Shown here piece by piece: positions 1-8,013 of a DNA stretch of 10,000 bases (the stretch's first letter is position 1; the number at the start of each line of letters is the position of its first letter). The DNA lies in assembly GCA_905221605.1 (NCBI GenBank), contig CAJNDS010000001.1:147525-157524 (forward strand). The letters run 5' to 3'. The position numbers and the translations under genes are program-made. The notes beneath the pieces are model-generated. The model was not told the origin of the DNA, made no database searches, and saw only the letters and a list, made by a program, of their open reading frames with translations. Source of the stretch: Symbiodinium natans. Its lineage: Eukaryota; Sar; Dinophyceae; Suessiales; Symbiodiniaceae.

Positions 1-6
1 CCATGA

Positions 7-54
7 CCAAGTCCAAGTGCAAGTCCAAGCGCAAGTCCTAGTGCAAGTCCAAGT
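7..54. repeat. Degenerate 6-bp tandem array (CCAAGT-type)
   Basis: Eight consecutive 6-bp units in one register: CCAAGT, CCAAGT, GCAAGT, CCAAGC, GCAAGT, CCTAGT, GCAAGT, CCAAGT, with a decayed ninth unit (CCAGAC) at 55-60. The first and last bases of the unit vary most. The array begins near the window edge, so it may extend further upstream. It could in principle encode a two-residue repeat, but no long frame continues beyond it, and I read it as a minisatellite. Confidence 0.85.
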
Positions 55-60
55 CCAGAC

Positions 61-1386
61 CCCCCTCATACAAACGAGCCCAATGCCTAATGACCACTAG
101 AGACAATTGGCCACATGCACAGCATGCGGCCATTCAAGGATAATAATGATGGGTGCCTGGTATGCATGTGTAATTGTTTCTTGACACGCTAGGCTCATCT
201 CCGTGAGCTGCGTATGCAAAGCAAAGCAAAAAGGAGGGAGGGAGGAAGGGAGGGAGGAAGGAAGGAAAGGGTGCTGGTGAGAAACAAGCCGGAAGCTGCT
301 CGATGACAACACGCTTTACGTGACTTTTGTGGCCACACGTGCCTCCATGTGTTGAGAGATGTCTTCGAAAATCTTCGAATCGTGGAGGTCGTGCCAAACA
401 TACTGGGTTTCTTGCAGTTGCCAGAAGACGCACGCCCAGCACTTAGTGCAGGGATTGTGCAGCGGAGAGCTGTGGCTGCAAAAGGCTTGTAGATTTTTAG
501 CTGGTGTTAGAGTCTCTGAGGTTTAGACAATGTTGCAAGTTTGCGGCCGGTCGGCGTGCCTGTGGGCGGTGCCAAGCAACCTGAAACGCATGCTCGGGCC
601 CTGTGAAGTCTTGAGGGGAGTTGTAGCGAGGTGCTCTCGATTCTGGAAATGGCGTAGTGGCAAAGTAAAATTGGGCTGGCAGGAAGCGCGACCTGCTGCT
701 GACTTCACCAAGAGCTCTCCAGAATCAAGAGTTTGCGACTCAGCGGGGGATCAAAAAAGAACCCGGAAAGATGGATTGCCTCGGCAGAGAAGCTCGAACC
801 CGAATCCGAACTTGAAGGTTGAGAAGCAGAAAATCCCGAACCCAGTACCATTAAAGCACCGTTAAATTTAGCATGATCATACCAACAGCTTGCAGAAGTA
901 CTATCTATCATCGTGAAGCATGATGAAGAATGATGACGAAATGATGATTATTGCTGGCCATCGTAGCTGTCATAGCACAATCTATGTAAGTAGAGGTCGT
1001 GCTTTGAAACGAACGAAGCATTCCAGCCAGATTTTCGTCTGTGGAAAGCATCTTCTGCATTGTGTATCCCTTTTAGCTTCCGCCGCTTGCGATTGTTCAG
1101 AGCAAAAGCCTCCACACTCACGTTCCAAGTGTGCTGAGGTTGACCAGATGCCAGTACCCATGGTTCTTGGCCATGCTGAGGCCCGCCAGCTTGTGCAGTT
1201 GATTGTCGCGTTCAGCCTTGTGTTGCTTGTGCAATGCTGTTGTCTTTAGTTATGATGCAGGACACGGAGAGTGGCACAAGAGGTACGGTTTCTGGCGGCC
1301 CCCCAACGCCAAAGTAGGTAGGAAGAGTCGCTGGCGGGACATGCGCCTGTTGTGCGAATTGCGCTTATTGTGCGTACAGTTTTGTT

Positions 1387-1394
<8 letters not shown>
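61..1394. other. Unresolved stretch without a supported gene
   Basis: No protein family is recognisable on either strand. A 111-codon ATG-started frame at 530-865 (+) ends in a basic, proline- and asparagine-rich tail. The tail coincides with a degenerate CGAACC/CGAATC-like hexamer stretch at about 794-845, which argues for chance openness over low-complexity DNA. A 109-codon frame at 920-1249 (+) begins in an ATGATG-rich stretch and ends in a hydrophobic, cysteine-rich segment; its internal Met at 1149 could be a short signal-like start. Neither has a recognisable motif, so neither is called a gene. Confidence 0.5.
228..271. repeat. Polypurine tract (GGAGGG/GGAAGG)
   Basis: A 44-nt run contains only A and G on the plus strand, built from GGAG, GGGA and GGAA tetramer variants. 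Such homopurine-homopyrimidine tracts with near mirror symmetry can form triplex DNA; that is general knowledge and nothing here tests it. It is flanked on the left by a short GCAAA GCAAA repeat at about 216-230. The minus-strand frames crossing it are serine/proline low-complexity artefacts. Confidence 0.85.

Positions 1395-1436
<42 letters not shown>
1395..1436. repeat. (TG)21 dinucleotide microsatellite
   Basis: Twenty-one uninterrupted TG units. They keep all frames open, which produces Val-Cys repeats on the plus strand and Thr-His repeats on the minus strand; those frames are artefacts. Such perfect tracts are usually polymorphic in length. Confidence 0.97.
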
Positions 1437-1437
<1 letters not shown>

Positions 1438-1440
<3 letters not shown>

Positions 1441-2712
1441 TCTGAGTGTGGATCCCTGTGCAGGGTCCTCGCTGACGCTCTAAGCCACAAAGCCGTTGGA
1501 GAATCAGCACATAAAAGTTCTGCCGGCGCTGCCTGCTGCTTTGCACTGGAAGGTTTGCAGTCTACAGAAGAGGGTTCCTGCAATAACAGCTCAAGCAGCT
1601 CAAGGTCAGGGCACATCCAAGTGCGGAGTCGCGTGCATTCTTTGGTGCAACATGAGGTTCCTGTGGCGATCTTGGCATGTCCGCTCTTTGTACTTGTTGC
1701 TTCTCCTTGGTGGTTGGTCTGGTTTCTGTTTCGCCTGTTGTGCTACATGTCCACATATTCCGGCCAGTTCGTATTGGTTTTGCATCCCCTCATGGCAAGC
1801 ATAGGCTAAGTTTAACGTGCAGTCGTTCTGTTGGGAAATGGTTGGAAGACTGTTGGAAGGCTATGGGTCCTGACAGTTACTTCATCACCCTGAACATGTA
1901 CGTTAATGGCGAGTATCGGATTATCCCGCTGACGCGAATGTCGACCTGACTCTTCAAAGGACAGTGGACCCCTGATGGTTGGTCGCCCATGCTTGGTTGA
2001 TGTTAAGCGCTGTCTCACAGGACCGCATGTTTAAAGCATATTCCCTGTAGTGTGATTGTTCAAACGCAGGTGTTGTGGCTCATAGTATGGCAGGTGAGGG
2101 CAGTCCCACCCGCAAGCTTAGCGCACCATTGTAATGCTTCGCCTCTCCGCAACCGCGATGGCATGGATTGGGTTGCACAGCAAGGCCCCGACAAGATTTC
2201 CTATTAGTATCTAGGTCGGGCACGAAAAGTGTGTGCCATTGTGTGGCGTGTTCCCGCATTCAAGTGTTTATTGGGATTCTTGGTGCCGTTGTTTTTGCAA
2301 AGGCGTGAGCTTAGTATTTTGTCATGGTAGCCGAGCTGGCTTGGTAAGGGGCCAGTCCGTGTCCAAACAAGGGTGACCCCGAGGATGGAAGCGAGGCCAA
2401 AACAAAGCCAAGGCAGCCCCTTGTCCGACCCTTTACGTTAACCAGCGCTGCACGGCTTGAAGCACGTGCGCTGGTTCCCTTTGGGCTGAGCGGATCTGTG
2501 CAAAGGTCCCAAAGTGCCGGGTCGCTTGAGGTCATCTGCATGTCTGACTTCTTGGCTTGCGCAGCGCTCGTCTTGACTCCAACCAATTTGTTCAAGGCCA
2601 AAAAGGCATTCGTATCATTCGTTTGGCCAAAACAAGAACAACAAACTTGCTCTGGACCCTCGTTGAGCTGGCTCTCCGCGCCGGAACAAAGACAAGCGTC
2701 CTGCCCTGAGCA
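1438..2712. other. Unresolved stretch without a supported gene
   Basis: Several overlapping plus-strand frames of 90-137 codons (1396-1949) contain T-rich hydrophobic segments, for example around 1650-1800, but each is also open in a second frame and none carries a known motif. The end of the 1677-1949 frame, from about 1830, has a more protein-like composition (it includes KWLEDCWKAMGPDSYFITL) and could be an exon; I do not recognise it. From 1950 to about 2310 nothing stands out. From 2311 both strands are open, with no feature that favours either. Confidence 0.45.
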
Positions 2713-2763
2713 GCCGCGGCAAGAATGCCGCGGCTCGGCAGAAAACATGATTCTTGCCGCGGC
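2713..2763. repeat. Perfect 14-bp inverted repeat, GC-rich
   Basis: The left arm GCCGCGGCAAGAAT (2713-2726) is exactly complementary in reverse to ATTCTTGCCGCGGC (2750-2763), with 23 nt between. The self-complementary octamer GCCGCGGC occurs three times in 51 nt (2713-2720, 2727-2734, 2756-2763), so alternative hairpins are possible. No T-run follows, so it is not a bacterial-type terminator. It could be the fold of a small RNA, a remnant of a miniature inverted-repeat element, or a binding site. Nothing decides between these. Confidence 0.8.
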
Positions 2764-4684
2764 GTGGCAAGGCCACAAGGTTGGCTTCAGGCAAGGAGAC
2801 TTTCAAAGGTACACTTGCTTGACCATAGTCATCCATAGTCATTCAGTCTCTTGTTTTGCTGTCAGCTTTACCTTAAGCCTTCAACTGAGCTCCTGGCCGA
2901 TCCTGGCGCTCCGCTAATTCCGCTAATTCTGACAGAGCTTGCGTCACTCCGTTCTTTGTTTTGGGCCTCAGCGCTCGACAAACATGAGCAGCTTTTGTTC
3001 AGCACAGATGACACGCCACCACCTCCACCCTGCTTCCCGGTATGTTTACCCTTTGTTTCGCAGGCGTAATGTTTTCATGAGGAGATGATTTTGAGCGTAT
3101 GAAAGCAATCACGAGTCGCTTATATTTGCGAAACACGTGTGTGTTTGGGTGCACGATGTGCACGAACACCCTGACTCCGAGCACGTGCTCAAGTCGGCAA
3201 GAACCGGTTCAGGAGCCTAAGGAGCAGAAAGACAGGAAGGGAGCCCTATGGGTTCACTATGGTTCACCCGACTCAAGAGCCCAGAAGAGAGGAAAGGGAG
3301 GACGAAAGGAACCAAGAAGAAGGGAGACGGAAAGGCAGCCCGCTGGGAGCCCAGCCCCGCCCAGCCCCGCCCATCCAACCCAGCAACCAAGCGAGCCCAG
3401 CCCCATCGCCGCGGCCCTGGCAGTTGTGCCTGACAGGAAGCTTGCTGTGAGTGCAGTGTGAGTCATGCTACGTTTCATTTCCTGGGGTTGACCAGTTTGC
3501 CTGTTGAGTCTGAAGCGCTCAATTCAGTTGCCGCGGAAGAAGCAAGTTTGTTGGATGTTTTGCAGTTTCTACGCTTGATCTGCACCAGGTAACTTGCGTG
3601 CCTCGGGAATCGCCATTGTTCGATCCGGATCTTCACGTGTCGGTCGCTCAGATGTGACAGCCCGGGAGTCCATGAACGCGTTGTGAGCTTGTCTTGTACT
3701 TGTGCTGGAGGCCGGACATGTCTGCGTCGGAGGCTTGCTCCCTTTGCAGATCTGTGCTGCATGTGTTGGCCCAGTGTTCCAGTGTTGACCACTGAGAATG
3801 GCTACTATGGCTCACTATGGTAGGCTGTCCCACAGATAGATCGGCGAGAGTCGGAGAAGGCACAGGTACAGTGCATCCTGAGTTCTGTGGTTTCCAATGC
3901 GGCAACCGATTTTGCTGAACTTTGCCAATCCGTTGCCAGTTTGCATTATATGATCCTGAGACGCCCAGACCACATACCTGTGGGTGATTGTTTTCAGCGT
4001 GATTCACATGCAGCAGTGGATGCTTATGGATGCTAGCAGCATTTGACATACTGTGTTGTCTCTGTTCTTATCAATGTGACAGCGAGCATGTCTCCAACTA
4101 GTTGCTTCACGATCATTTGAACAGGCTACTGCATGCCTTTCGGTTACTTTCACAGCTTCGTTTGTTTGTTGCACCAAGTTTTCCATGTTGCAGCGCCTCA
4201 AAGTTACAGGCCTGCGAAGCTCTTCTCCGGTCGTCTTGTCAGAATACTTCGTTCAATGTGGTTTGCCCCTCGCATGTCAGCAGGTGCATGCGCAGCAGGG
4301 CGTTGCCATGCCTCTCGGGTGCTGGATGTGAATCTGTCCAAAACTTGTTTGGTTGAGGCTGACAGACGTTTCCTGTAGAATGCACCCCCAGTGAACTCAT
4401 GACGGACCACGCATGGCACATACCTGCGTAAGCCATTTGCTGTCTTCAACCTTTGGGATGCCGATGACATCATACACTGTTGTGACAAGTCCTGCCGACA
4501 CACGCAGACAAGCAGCCACCCTGCGGCTACAATGTGCACTGGGCGAAAAGGTCACTCAATCCATTCGCATCCCCTGTTCGCTATTGGCCTCTTTGGACTC
4601 ATTGCACTTGCAGTCGGCGATCTCTCGTTTGCAGTATCAAAATATGAATCCTTCTAAACTAGCCGCTTAACACTTGCCCTTCAA
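2764..4684. other. Unresolved stretch without a supported gene
   Basis: Within it, about 3205-3430 changes composition sharply: purine-rich (about 3205-3345), then C-rich (about 3346-3410). All three plus frames are open for more than 60 codons there, including an ATG-started 61-codon frame at 3248 that would give a lysine/arginine-rich then proline-rich peptide. Openness in three frames points to composition rather than coding. From 3460 to 4684 there are only overlapping 60-133 codon frames on both strands with no recognisable motif. A spliced gene here cannot be excluded. Confidence 0.45.
3351..3370. repeat. 10-bp tandem duplication in C-rich tract
   Basis: CCAGCCCCGC is repeated twice without a gap (3351-3360, 3361-3370), and a diverged third copy (CCATCCAACC) follows. 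It lies where a purine-rich strand switches to a C-rich one. Confidence 0.8.
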
Positions 4685-5582
4685 TTAGACAACTTGGCAG
4701 ACGCCACTGGCAGTGGAAAGGTGGAAAGGTGGGAAGATGGAGGCTGTTTTCAGCAATGCGTGCCCAGAAGCCTTCTTTGCGAAAGCTTCGCTCTTAGAGC
4801 AGCCCTTGTTCGCGTCAGGCTCTGCAACCCAAATTAGCCATGCGGTGCTACCACTGCCTCTGACAAGATCTGCCCCATCGTCGTCTCCAACCAGTAAATG
4901 ACTCTGCGTGAAGCCTATCACCATCTGAACCCGAAAGCAACCACTCTTGCAACCTCCACAGGAGGCGCCATGTCTGCTGTACGACACACACAGGATTTTG
5001 CGAGCCGACCCGAAATAGGATCTGCCTTGGAGCCAAGGGGGCACTCCCATGATTTCCACAAGTGCGAGTCGGAACGATCTGGACAAAGCGCTGGAACCTG
5101 CGAGTGTTTTTTCCACAGCGACGGAAGCCAACTTGTTTCTTCATGTGTAAACCACAGCTGTTGCAGGCCAAATGACTTTCCGTGCTTCAGATAATTTGGA
5201 ACTCCCTTGGCAGCAAACCGCAACTATTGCAGACCGTCGGCTGAGTTTGAGAGGCTCTGTGGGCTCTGTGGCTCCCAATGCTGCAAGCCACGCGGATTTG
5301 TAACTTCGCACAGACGACGACTTTTAAGCCTGAAAGGGGGGGGGGGCGGGGGGCAGGGAACATGGAAATGTAATGCCCCAACGTCGTGTAAATGTACGTG
5401 CAATCGAAGTGGCTTTGCAAGTCGGAGCTTGTCCTTTGACACCAATCAGCGTTGCAAAGTCGGGGCTCAGCCACTATGCACCTCACACAGCTATATAAGG
5501 ATTCGACCGATCTAAGTGTCCAAGCTCTGATGCCGAAAAGATTTTGAGTAACAATACTTCGCACTCACGATTCTTAGCTGCG
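4685..5582. other. Unresolved stretch upstream of the 5583 frame
   Basis: Both strands carry overlapping frames of 98-148 codons (4685-5131 minus, 4898-5194 plus, 5187-5564 minus) with no recognisable domain and no consistent preference for one strand. Two short segments resemble each other: AAACCACAGCTGTTGCAGGCC at about 5149 and AAACCGCAACTATTGCAGACC at about 5215. All of their differences are purine transitions, suggesting an old local duplication. A CTATATAAGG sequence lies at about 5490, some 90 nt before the ATG at 5583. It looks like a TATA box, but dinoflagellate promoters usually lack one, so I do not call it. Confidence 0.4.
5336..5353 (+). other. G-run, possible G-quadruplex
   Basis: Eleven consecutive G (5336-5346), a C, six G (5348-5353), then CAGGG. 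The plus strand has enough G tracts for an intramolecular quadruplex, and the minus strand is a matching C-run. It interrupts no recognised gene. Homopolymer G-runs are also prone to length errors in sequencing. Confidence 0.75.
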
Positions 5583-5762
5583 ATGTCGATGCTGCCATTG
5601 CTGCAAGCGCTGGTGCTGTTTAGTACCTGTCAGGGCTGTCATTGGACTTCGAGACTCAAGTTTGAGCTTTGTGGAGAAGATGGCTGCCACGAGTCAGAAA
5701 TTTTGGCTTTCGACTTCCAGCGGAGGGCCTGGGATTTTTATGAGGCAGATCTTGGGCAATGA
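5583..5762 (+). CDS. Candidate secreted protein, N-terminal exon
   Basis: I do not recognise the protein. The frame from the ATG at 5583 (a second ATG at 5589 is equally usable) gives about 59 residues. It opens with a signal-peptide-like segment, MSMLPLLQALVLFSTCQG, with a plausible cleavage after the small residues near 18. A mature part follows that is acidic and aromatic (LKFELCGEDGCHESEILAFD), with cysteines that could form disulfides. A TTCTTAG just upstream (AG at 5576-5577) could be a cis or spliced-leader trans-splice acceptor. The frame stops at 5762, and the next candidate frame starts at 5759 inside a 10-bp tandem duplication, so the likely structure is an exon whose true end precedes the stop. 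The short length is the main doubt; a chance frame is possible. Confidence 0.35.
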   Translation: MSMLPLLQALVLFSTCQGCHWTSRLKFELCGEDGCHESEILAFDFQRRAWDFYEADLGQ

Positions 5763-5774
5763 TTGGCAATGATT
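5755..5774. repeat. Perfect 10-bp tandem duplication at a frame junction
   Basis: GGCAATGATT occurs twice head to tail (5755-5764, 5765-5774). The first copy contains both the stop of the 5583 frame (TGA 5760-5762) and the ATG of the 5759 frame. A tandem duplication here could have shifted the frame, or it may lie inside an intron between two exons. Confidence 0.85.
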
Positions 5775-6244
5775 TTCTTGTTCAGCTTCCATGTGATCGT
5801 TGCGTGTCGGATCTGCAGGGCAGAAGCACGGCACCTCCTTTGGAGGAGTCTGCTTTCATCATGGCAATGCCGCTTGATGAAGCTTGCCACTATTATGCAA
5901 GTATGTGTGGCTCCATGCAGCATGTGGCAGCACAAGTCTTTGCTAGTCACGGGCGTGACCTTGCTGACAGTGTGCTGATACCCTGGCTTTGGGTTGTTGT
6001 GTGCGGTTGTGGGCATCGTGCGGGCGAGTGCGAGTGGGCGGGGGTGGGCCTCCGTGCCGTCTGGGCGGTGGTCAGCGAAGACCCCCCCATTGAGCCCTTG
6101 CAAACACAGCTGCCACCCCACCTCATCGCACCTGGGGCCATTGTGCCAGCAAGCGGGACCTCATCCTTCATTTTTCGTGGTGTGATTCCCGTGGATCTCG
6201 CACAACGGGGCCGGAACCAATACCCCTTGCGCATCCAGTCTTGA
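5759..6244 (+). CDS. Candidate exon or short protein, unknown
   Basis: This is a 161-codon ATG-started frame, the second longest convincing plus-strand frame here. I do not recognise a domain. The first half has a protein-like composition: residues roughly 20-75 include PLEESAFIMAMPLDEACHYY and later HVAAQVFASHGRDLADSV. A hydrophobic Trp/Val/Cys patch near 80-90 follows, then a proline- and glycine-rich tail over GC-rich DNA that may be non-coding. The ATG overlaps the stop of the preceding frame by four bases. In a eukaryote this more likely reflects one gene with an intron around 5740-5820 than two overlapping genes; AG at 5817-5818 (CTGCAGGG) is a possible acceptor. Where the exon ends, and whether it is real, cannot be settled without transcripts. 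Confidence 0.3.
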   Translation: MIGNDFLVQLPCDRCVSDLQGRSTAPPLEESAFIMAMPLDEACHYYASMCGSMQHVAAQVFASHGRDLADSVLIPWLWVVVCGCGHRAGECEWAGVGLRAVWAVVSEDPPIEPLQTQLPPHLIAPGAIVPASGTSSFIFRGVIPVDLAQRGRNQYPLRIQS

Positions 6245-6538
6245 CTCTTGTTTCTTTTCTCTTCGGACTCCGGACTGCAGTATTGGGGCTTTCATTCACT
6301 TCGAGTGAAGAGAACTGGTGAGCGAAATGCACGCTCGAAGTGTCGAATTGTAAGTGAATAAGCGAACTAGAGAAGGAGAGCTCGGTTAAATCCAGGCATT
6401 GACGCTGTTTGCGAGCCAATTGGAAGAGTATTATATGCACGAAATGAACTCGTTTACGCAATGTATGCGTCATGTATGCGTTCACTTATAGACGCCCTAA
6501 AGTTAAAGGGGCCTCAGTCAGACTGGCAGTCAGATTAG
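6245..6538. other. Intergenic or intronic stretch with small dyads
   Basis: No plausible plus-strand gene. It contains a short perfect hairpin, TTCACT-TCG-AGTGAA (6295-6309), and a further AGTGAA copy at 6353-6358. The decamer ATGTATGCGT occurs twice with an 11-bp period (6461-6470, 6472-6481), and CAGTCAGA is repeated near 6515-6533. A minus-strand 105-codon frame over the same DNA is attributed to chance. Confidence 0.5.
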
Positions 6539-6562
6539 ATTCATCTCCGTTTCGATGACATC

Positions 6563-6907
6563 ATGCCAATTCATGAACAAGAGGCGTTGCGCAGAGTTCG
6601 CGGGGCATTTTGTTTGTTTCGCATCAGCAATTCAACTAAGCAGGACAGCCTCAAAGATTGGAGACGAGATGTGTTACGCTCTGCTGCTCAGGAGATGCAT
6701 GGCGCTTTCGAACTTTGTCCAGGAATGGTAGTCACTGGATTGCTGTTGGCTGCAGAAGCACTGCTGTTCTCCATGGCGCCCAGTGCGCGAGATCCGCTGC
6801 AACTGGCGAAAAGCTATATGCAGTTTTTGCAACACGGCCTTGAAAACAGCAGATTTGTAAGCTTCTTTGCGGCTCGTTATTCTGTGAAATCATGCCAGAA
6901 AGCATAA
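6563..6907 (+). CDS. Candidate exon, unknown product
   Basis: The frame is open from 6539 with an ATG at 6563. It reads as a mixed-composition, helix-prone polypeptide without low complexity: an Arg/Glu-rich start (EQEALRRVRGAF), then DWRRDVLRSAAQEMHGAF at about residues 32-49, then a hydrophobic stretch (PGMVVTGLLLAAEALLFSM) near 53-71. A canonical-looking donor GTAAGC starts at about 6857, so the coding part may end with the residues LENSRF and the remaining 17 codons to the TAA at 6907 may be intron. I do not recognise the family. It may belong to the same transcript as the 5583/5759 frames or be a separate gene. The competing 61-codon frames over the same DNA look less protein-like. Confidence 0.35.
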   Translation: MPIHEQEALRRVRGAFCLFRISNSTKQDSLKDWRRDVLRSAAQEMHGAFELCPGMVVTGLLLAAEALLFSMAPSARDPLQLAKSYMQFLQHGLENSRFVSFFAARYSVKSCQKA

Positions 6908-7148
6908 CCTGCCTCAAACTCTACATCCCTCTGACTTTGGGCTGGCCATCTTGTAATAGTTGGGTGGGGCGGTTAGGATCTATGAGGCAGCACCGACAGC
7001 TTCTAACGATACCGCACAACCGATGACCACTGCAGTCCAGTCAATGTGTGTGAAATTCATGGCGTCTTTTGTCGCGATTTCAAGCTTGAAGACAAAGTTC
7101 AAGTCAAGGCAGTGGCACTGGTACTTTGAAGGGGTATGTACTTGGGGG

Positions 7149-7192
7149 ATACTTAGGGCATACTTAGGGCATACTTAGGGCATACTTAGGGC
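7149..7192 (+). repeat. 11-bp tandem array (ATACTTAGGGC)4
   Basis: Four perfect head-to-tail copies of ATACTTAGGGC. The array is flanked by GGGG on the left and AACTTTTT on the right. Each unit carries the telomere-like word TTAGGG, but the 11-bp period is not a telomeric repeat. Perfect identity of the copies points to recent expansion. Confidence 0.95.
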
Positions 7193-7227
7193 AACTTTTT
7201 CGTTTGTTGTTGGGCTTCGCCAAGGCT

Positions 7228-7238
7228 GGACTCGAACC
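7228..7238 (-). promoter_or_regulatory. B-box-like pol III sequence, no tRNA around it
   Basis: On the minus strand this reads GGTTCGAGTCC, an exact match to the pol III B-box consensus GGTTCGANTCC. The flanking bases do not form a T-stem (only the two G-C pairs next to the loop match), and I could not find a convincing A-box or cloverleaf, so it is not a functional tRNA gene. It may be chance or a decayed tRNA-derived SINE. Confidence 0.2.
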
Positions 7239-8013
7239 GCTGCCGGGGCTTTGATTGGAATTTCTTCGAGTTTTGTGTAGTCATGGTTTTTGTGGTCTAA
7301 AACGTTTATCTGTTGAGAGCCTAGTGGCAGTTCTAGTTTACATCAAATTTTTGTTGGGTTAGCTCAATCGCAAAGACTGTTTGGGTCTTAAGATTTCGTA
7401 ATCATGCAAAGGCTGTAAAGGATGCCCTGGAAGCTTTTAGCATCCGGCCCACAATAACGGTTCGTCAGGAGCCATGGGCGAATGAGTGACTAGGTAGTGC
7501 TAGGTGCTGGGTCTGCAGTCTTGGGTGTGGAGTTCAATTTTGCATGAATACTATGTTAGACTGTCAGTCTTTGCTCAGATGGTACGGGTCATTTCGAGAC
7601 TCTATGCGGGGTTTGCTAGCTTGGCTCGGCCTGTAGAGAAGCTGGCCTGCCAGGCGGGGCACCAAGATTACCTCTTGTTACCTTATTTGCTGGTTTTGTT
7701 TCCTGGTTTTTGACTTTGCGTTCACCTGGTTGAGTCGCCATTTCTCTGCGAAGCACATGAGGAGATGAATTCGAGACTTTGATCTCTATGTGGCCAGTCC
7801 TTCACGGCCAGCATCGTGCGGAGGAGGCAAAATACAGAGTCTCAATCGCACAGCCACCTTCAGTGGACGTGGTGTCGTGGCTTGCTGTTCAGTGATACTT
7901 GTTCCCGATCCTTGTGGCATTGGTAGTTTGGCTGCGCTTTCTTGGCTTCTTAGTCGTTGTGCTGGTGCCTGTGTCGTTTCTAAGGTAATTGCACGTTGCA
8001 GCACTACACTTCG

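Larger units (their letters stand above)
6908..7983. other. Unresolved stretch between candidate exon and DUF3431-like gene
   Basis: No supported gene. It contains the 11-bp array (7149-7192) and a pol III B-box-like 11-mer on the minus strand (7228-7238). A 69-codon frame at 7504-7713 (+) has no recognisable motif beyond a vague resemblance I do not trust. Near the 3' end, a short frame at 7896-7985 would encode a strongly hydrophobic 30-residue segment, and at its end is a GTAATT donor-like sequence (7985). This segment could be an N-terminal signal-anchor exon of the gene that follows, but its phase does not join simply to that gene. Confidence 0.45.

Noticed and set aside
1396-1809. 137-codon plus-strand frame starting in Val-Cys repeats
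   Set aside because: The TG microsatellite creates the open start. The hydrophobic end follows from T-rich DNA, and a second frame is open over the same bases.
2311-2778. 155-codon minus-strand open frame
   Set aside because: No motif or plausible domain, the plus strand is open over the same DNA, and part of it covers the inverted repeat. Treated as chance.
3076-3088. 13-bp CATGAGGAGATGA shared with 7756-7768
   Set aside because: About one such 13-mer match is expected by chance in 10 kb, and the flanks do not align.
5487-5497. TATA-box-like CTATATAAGG upstream of 5583
   Set aside because: Canonical TATA boxes are not typical of dinoflagellate promoters and a single AT-rich word is not enough evidence.
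7215-7310. tRNA gene around the B-box-like sequence
   Set aside because: The T-stem pairs only at two positions and no D-arm, anticodon arm or acceptor stem fits.
7504-7713. Frame with a faint resemblance to the retroelement reverse-transcriptase linker (FASLARPVEKL)
   Set aside because: Only about ten residues look similar, with no catalytic YxDD, integrase or LTR nearby. Too weak to call a mobile element.
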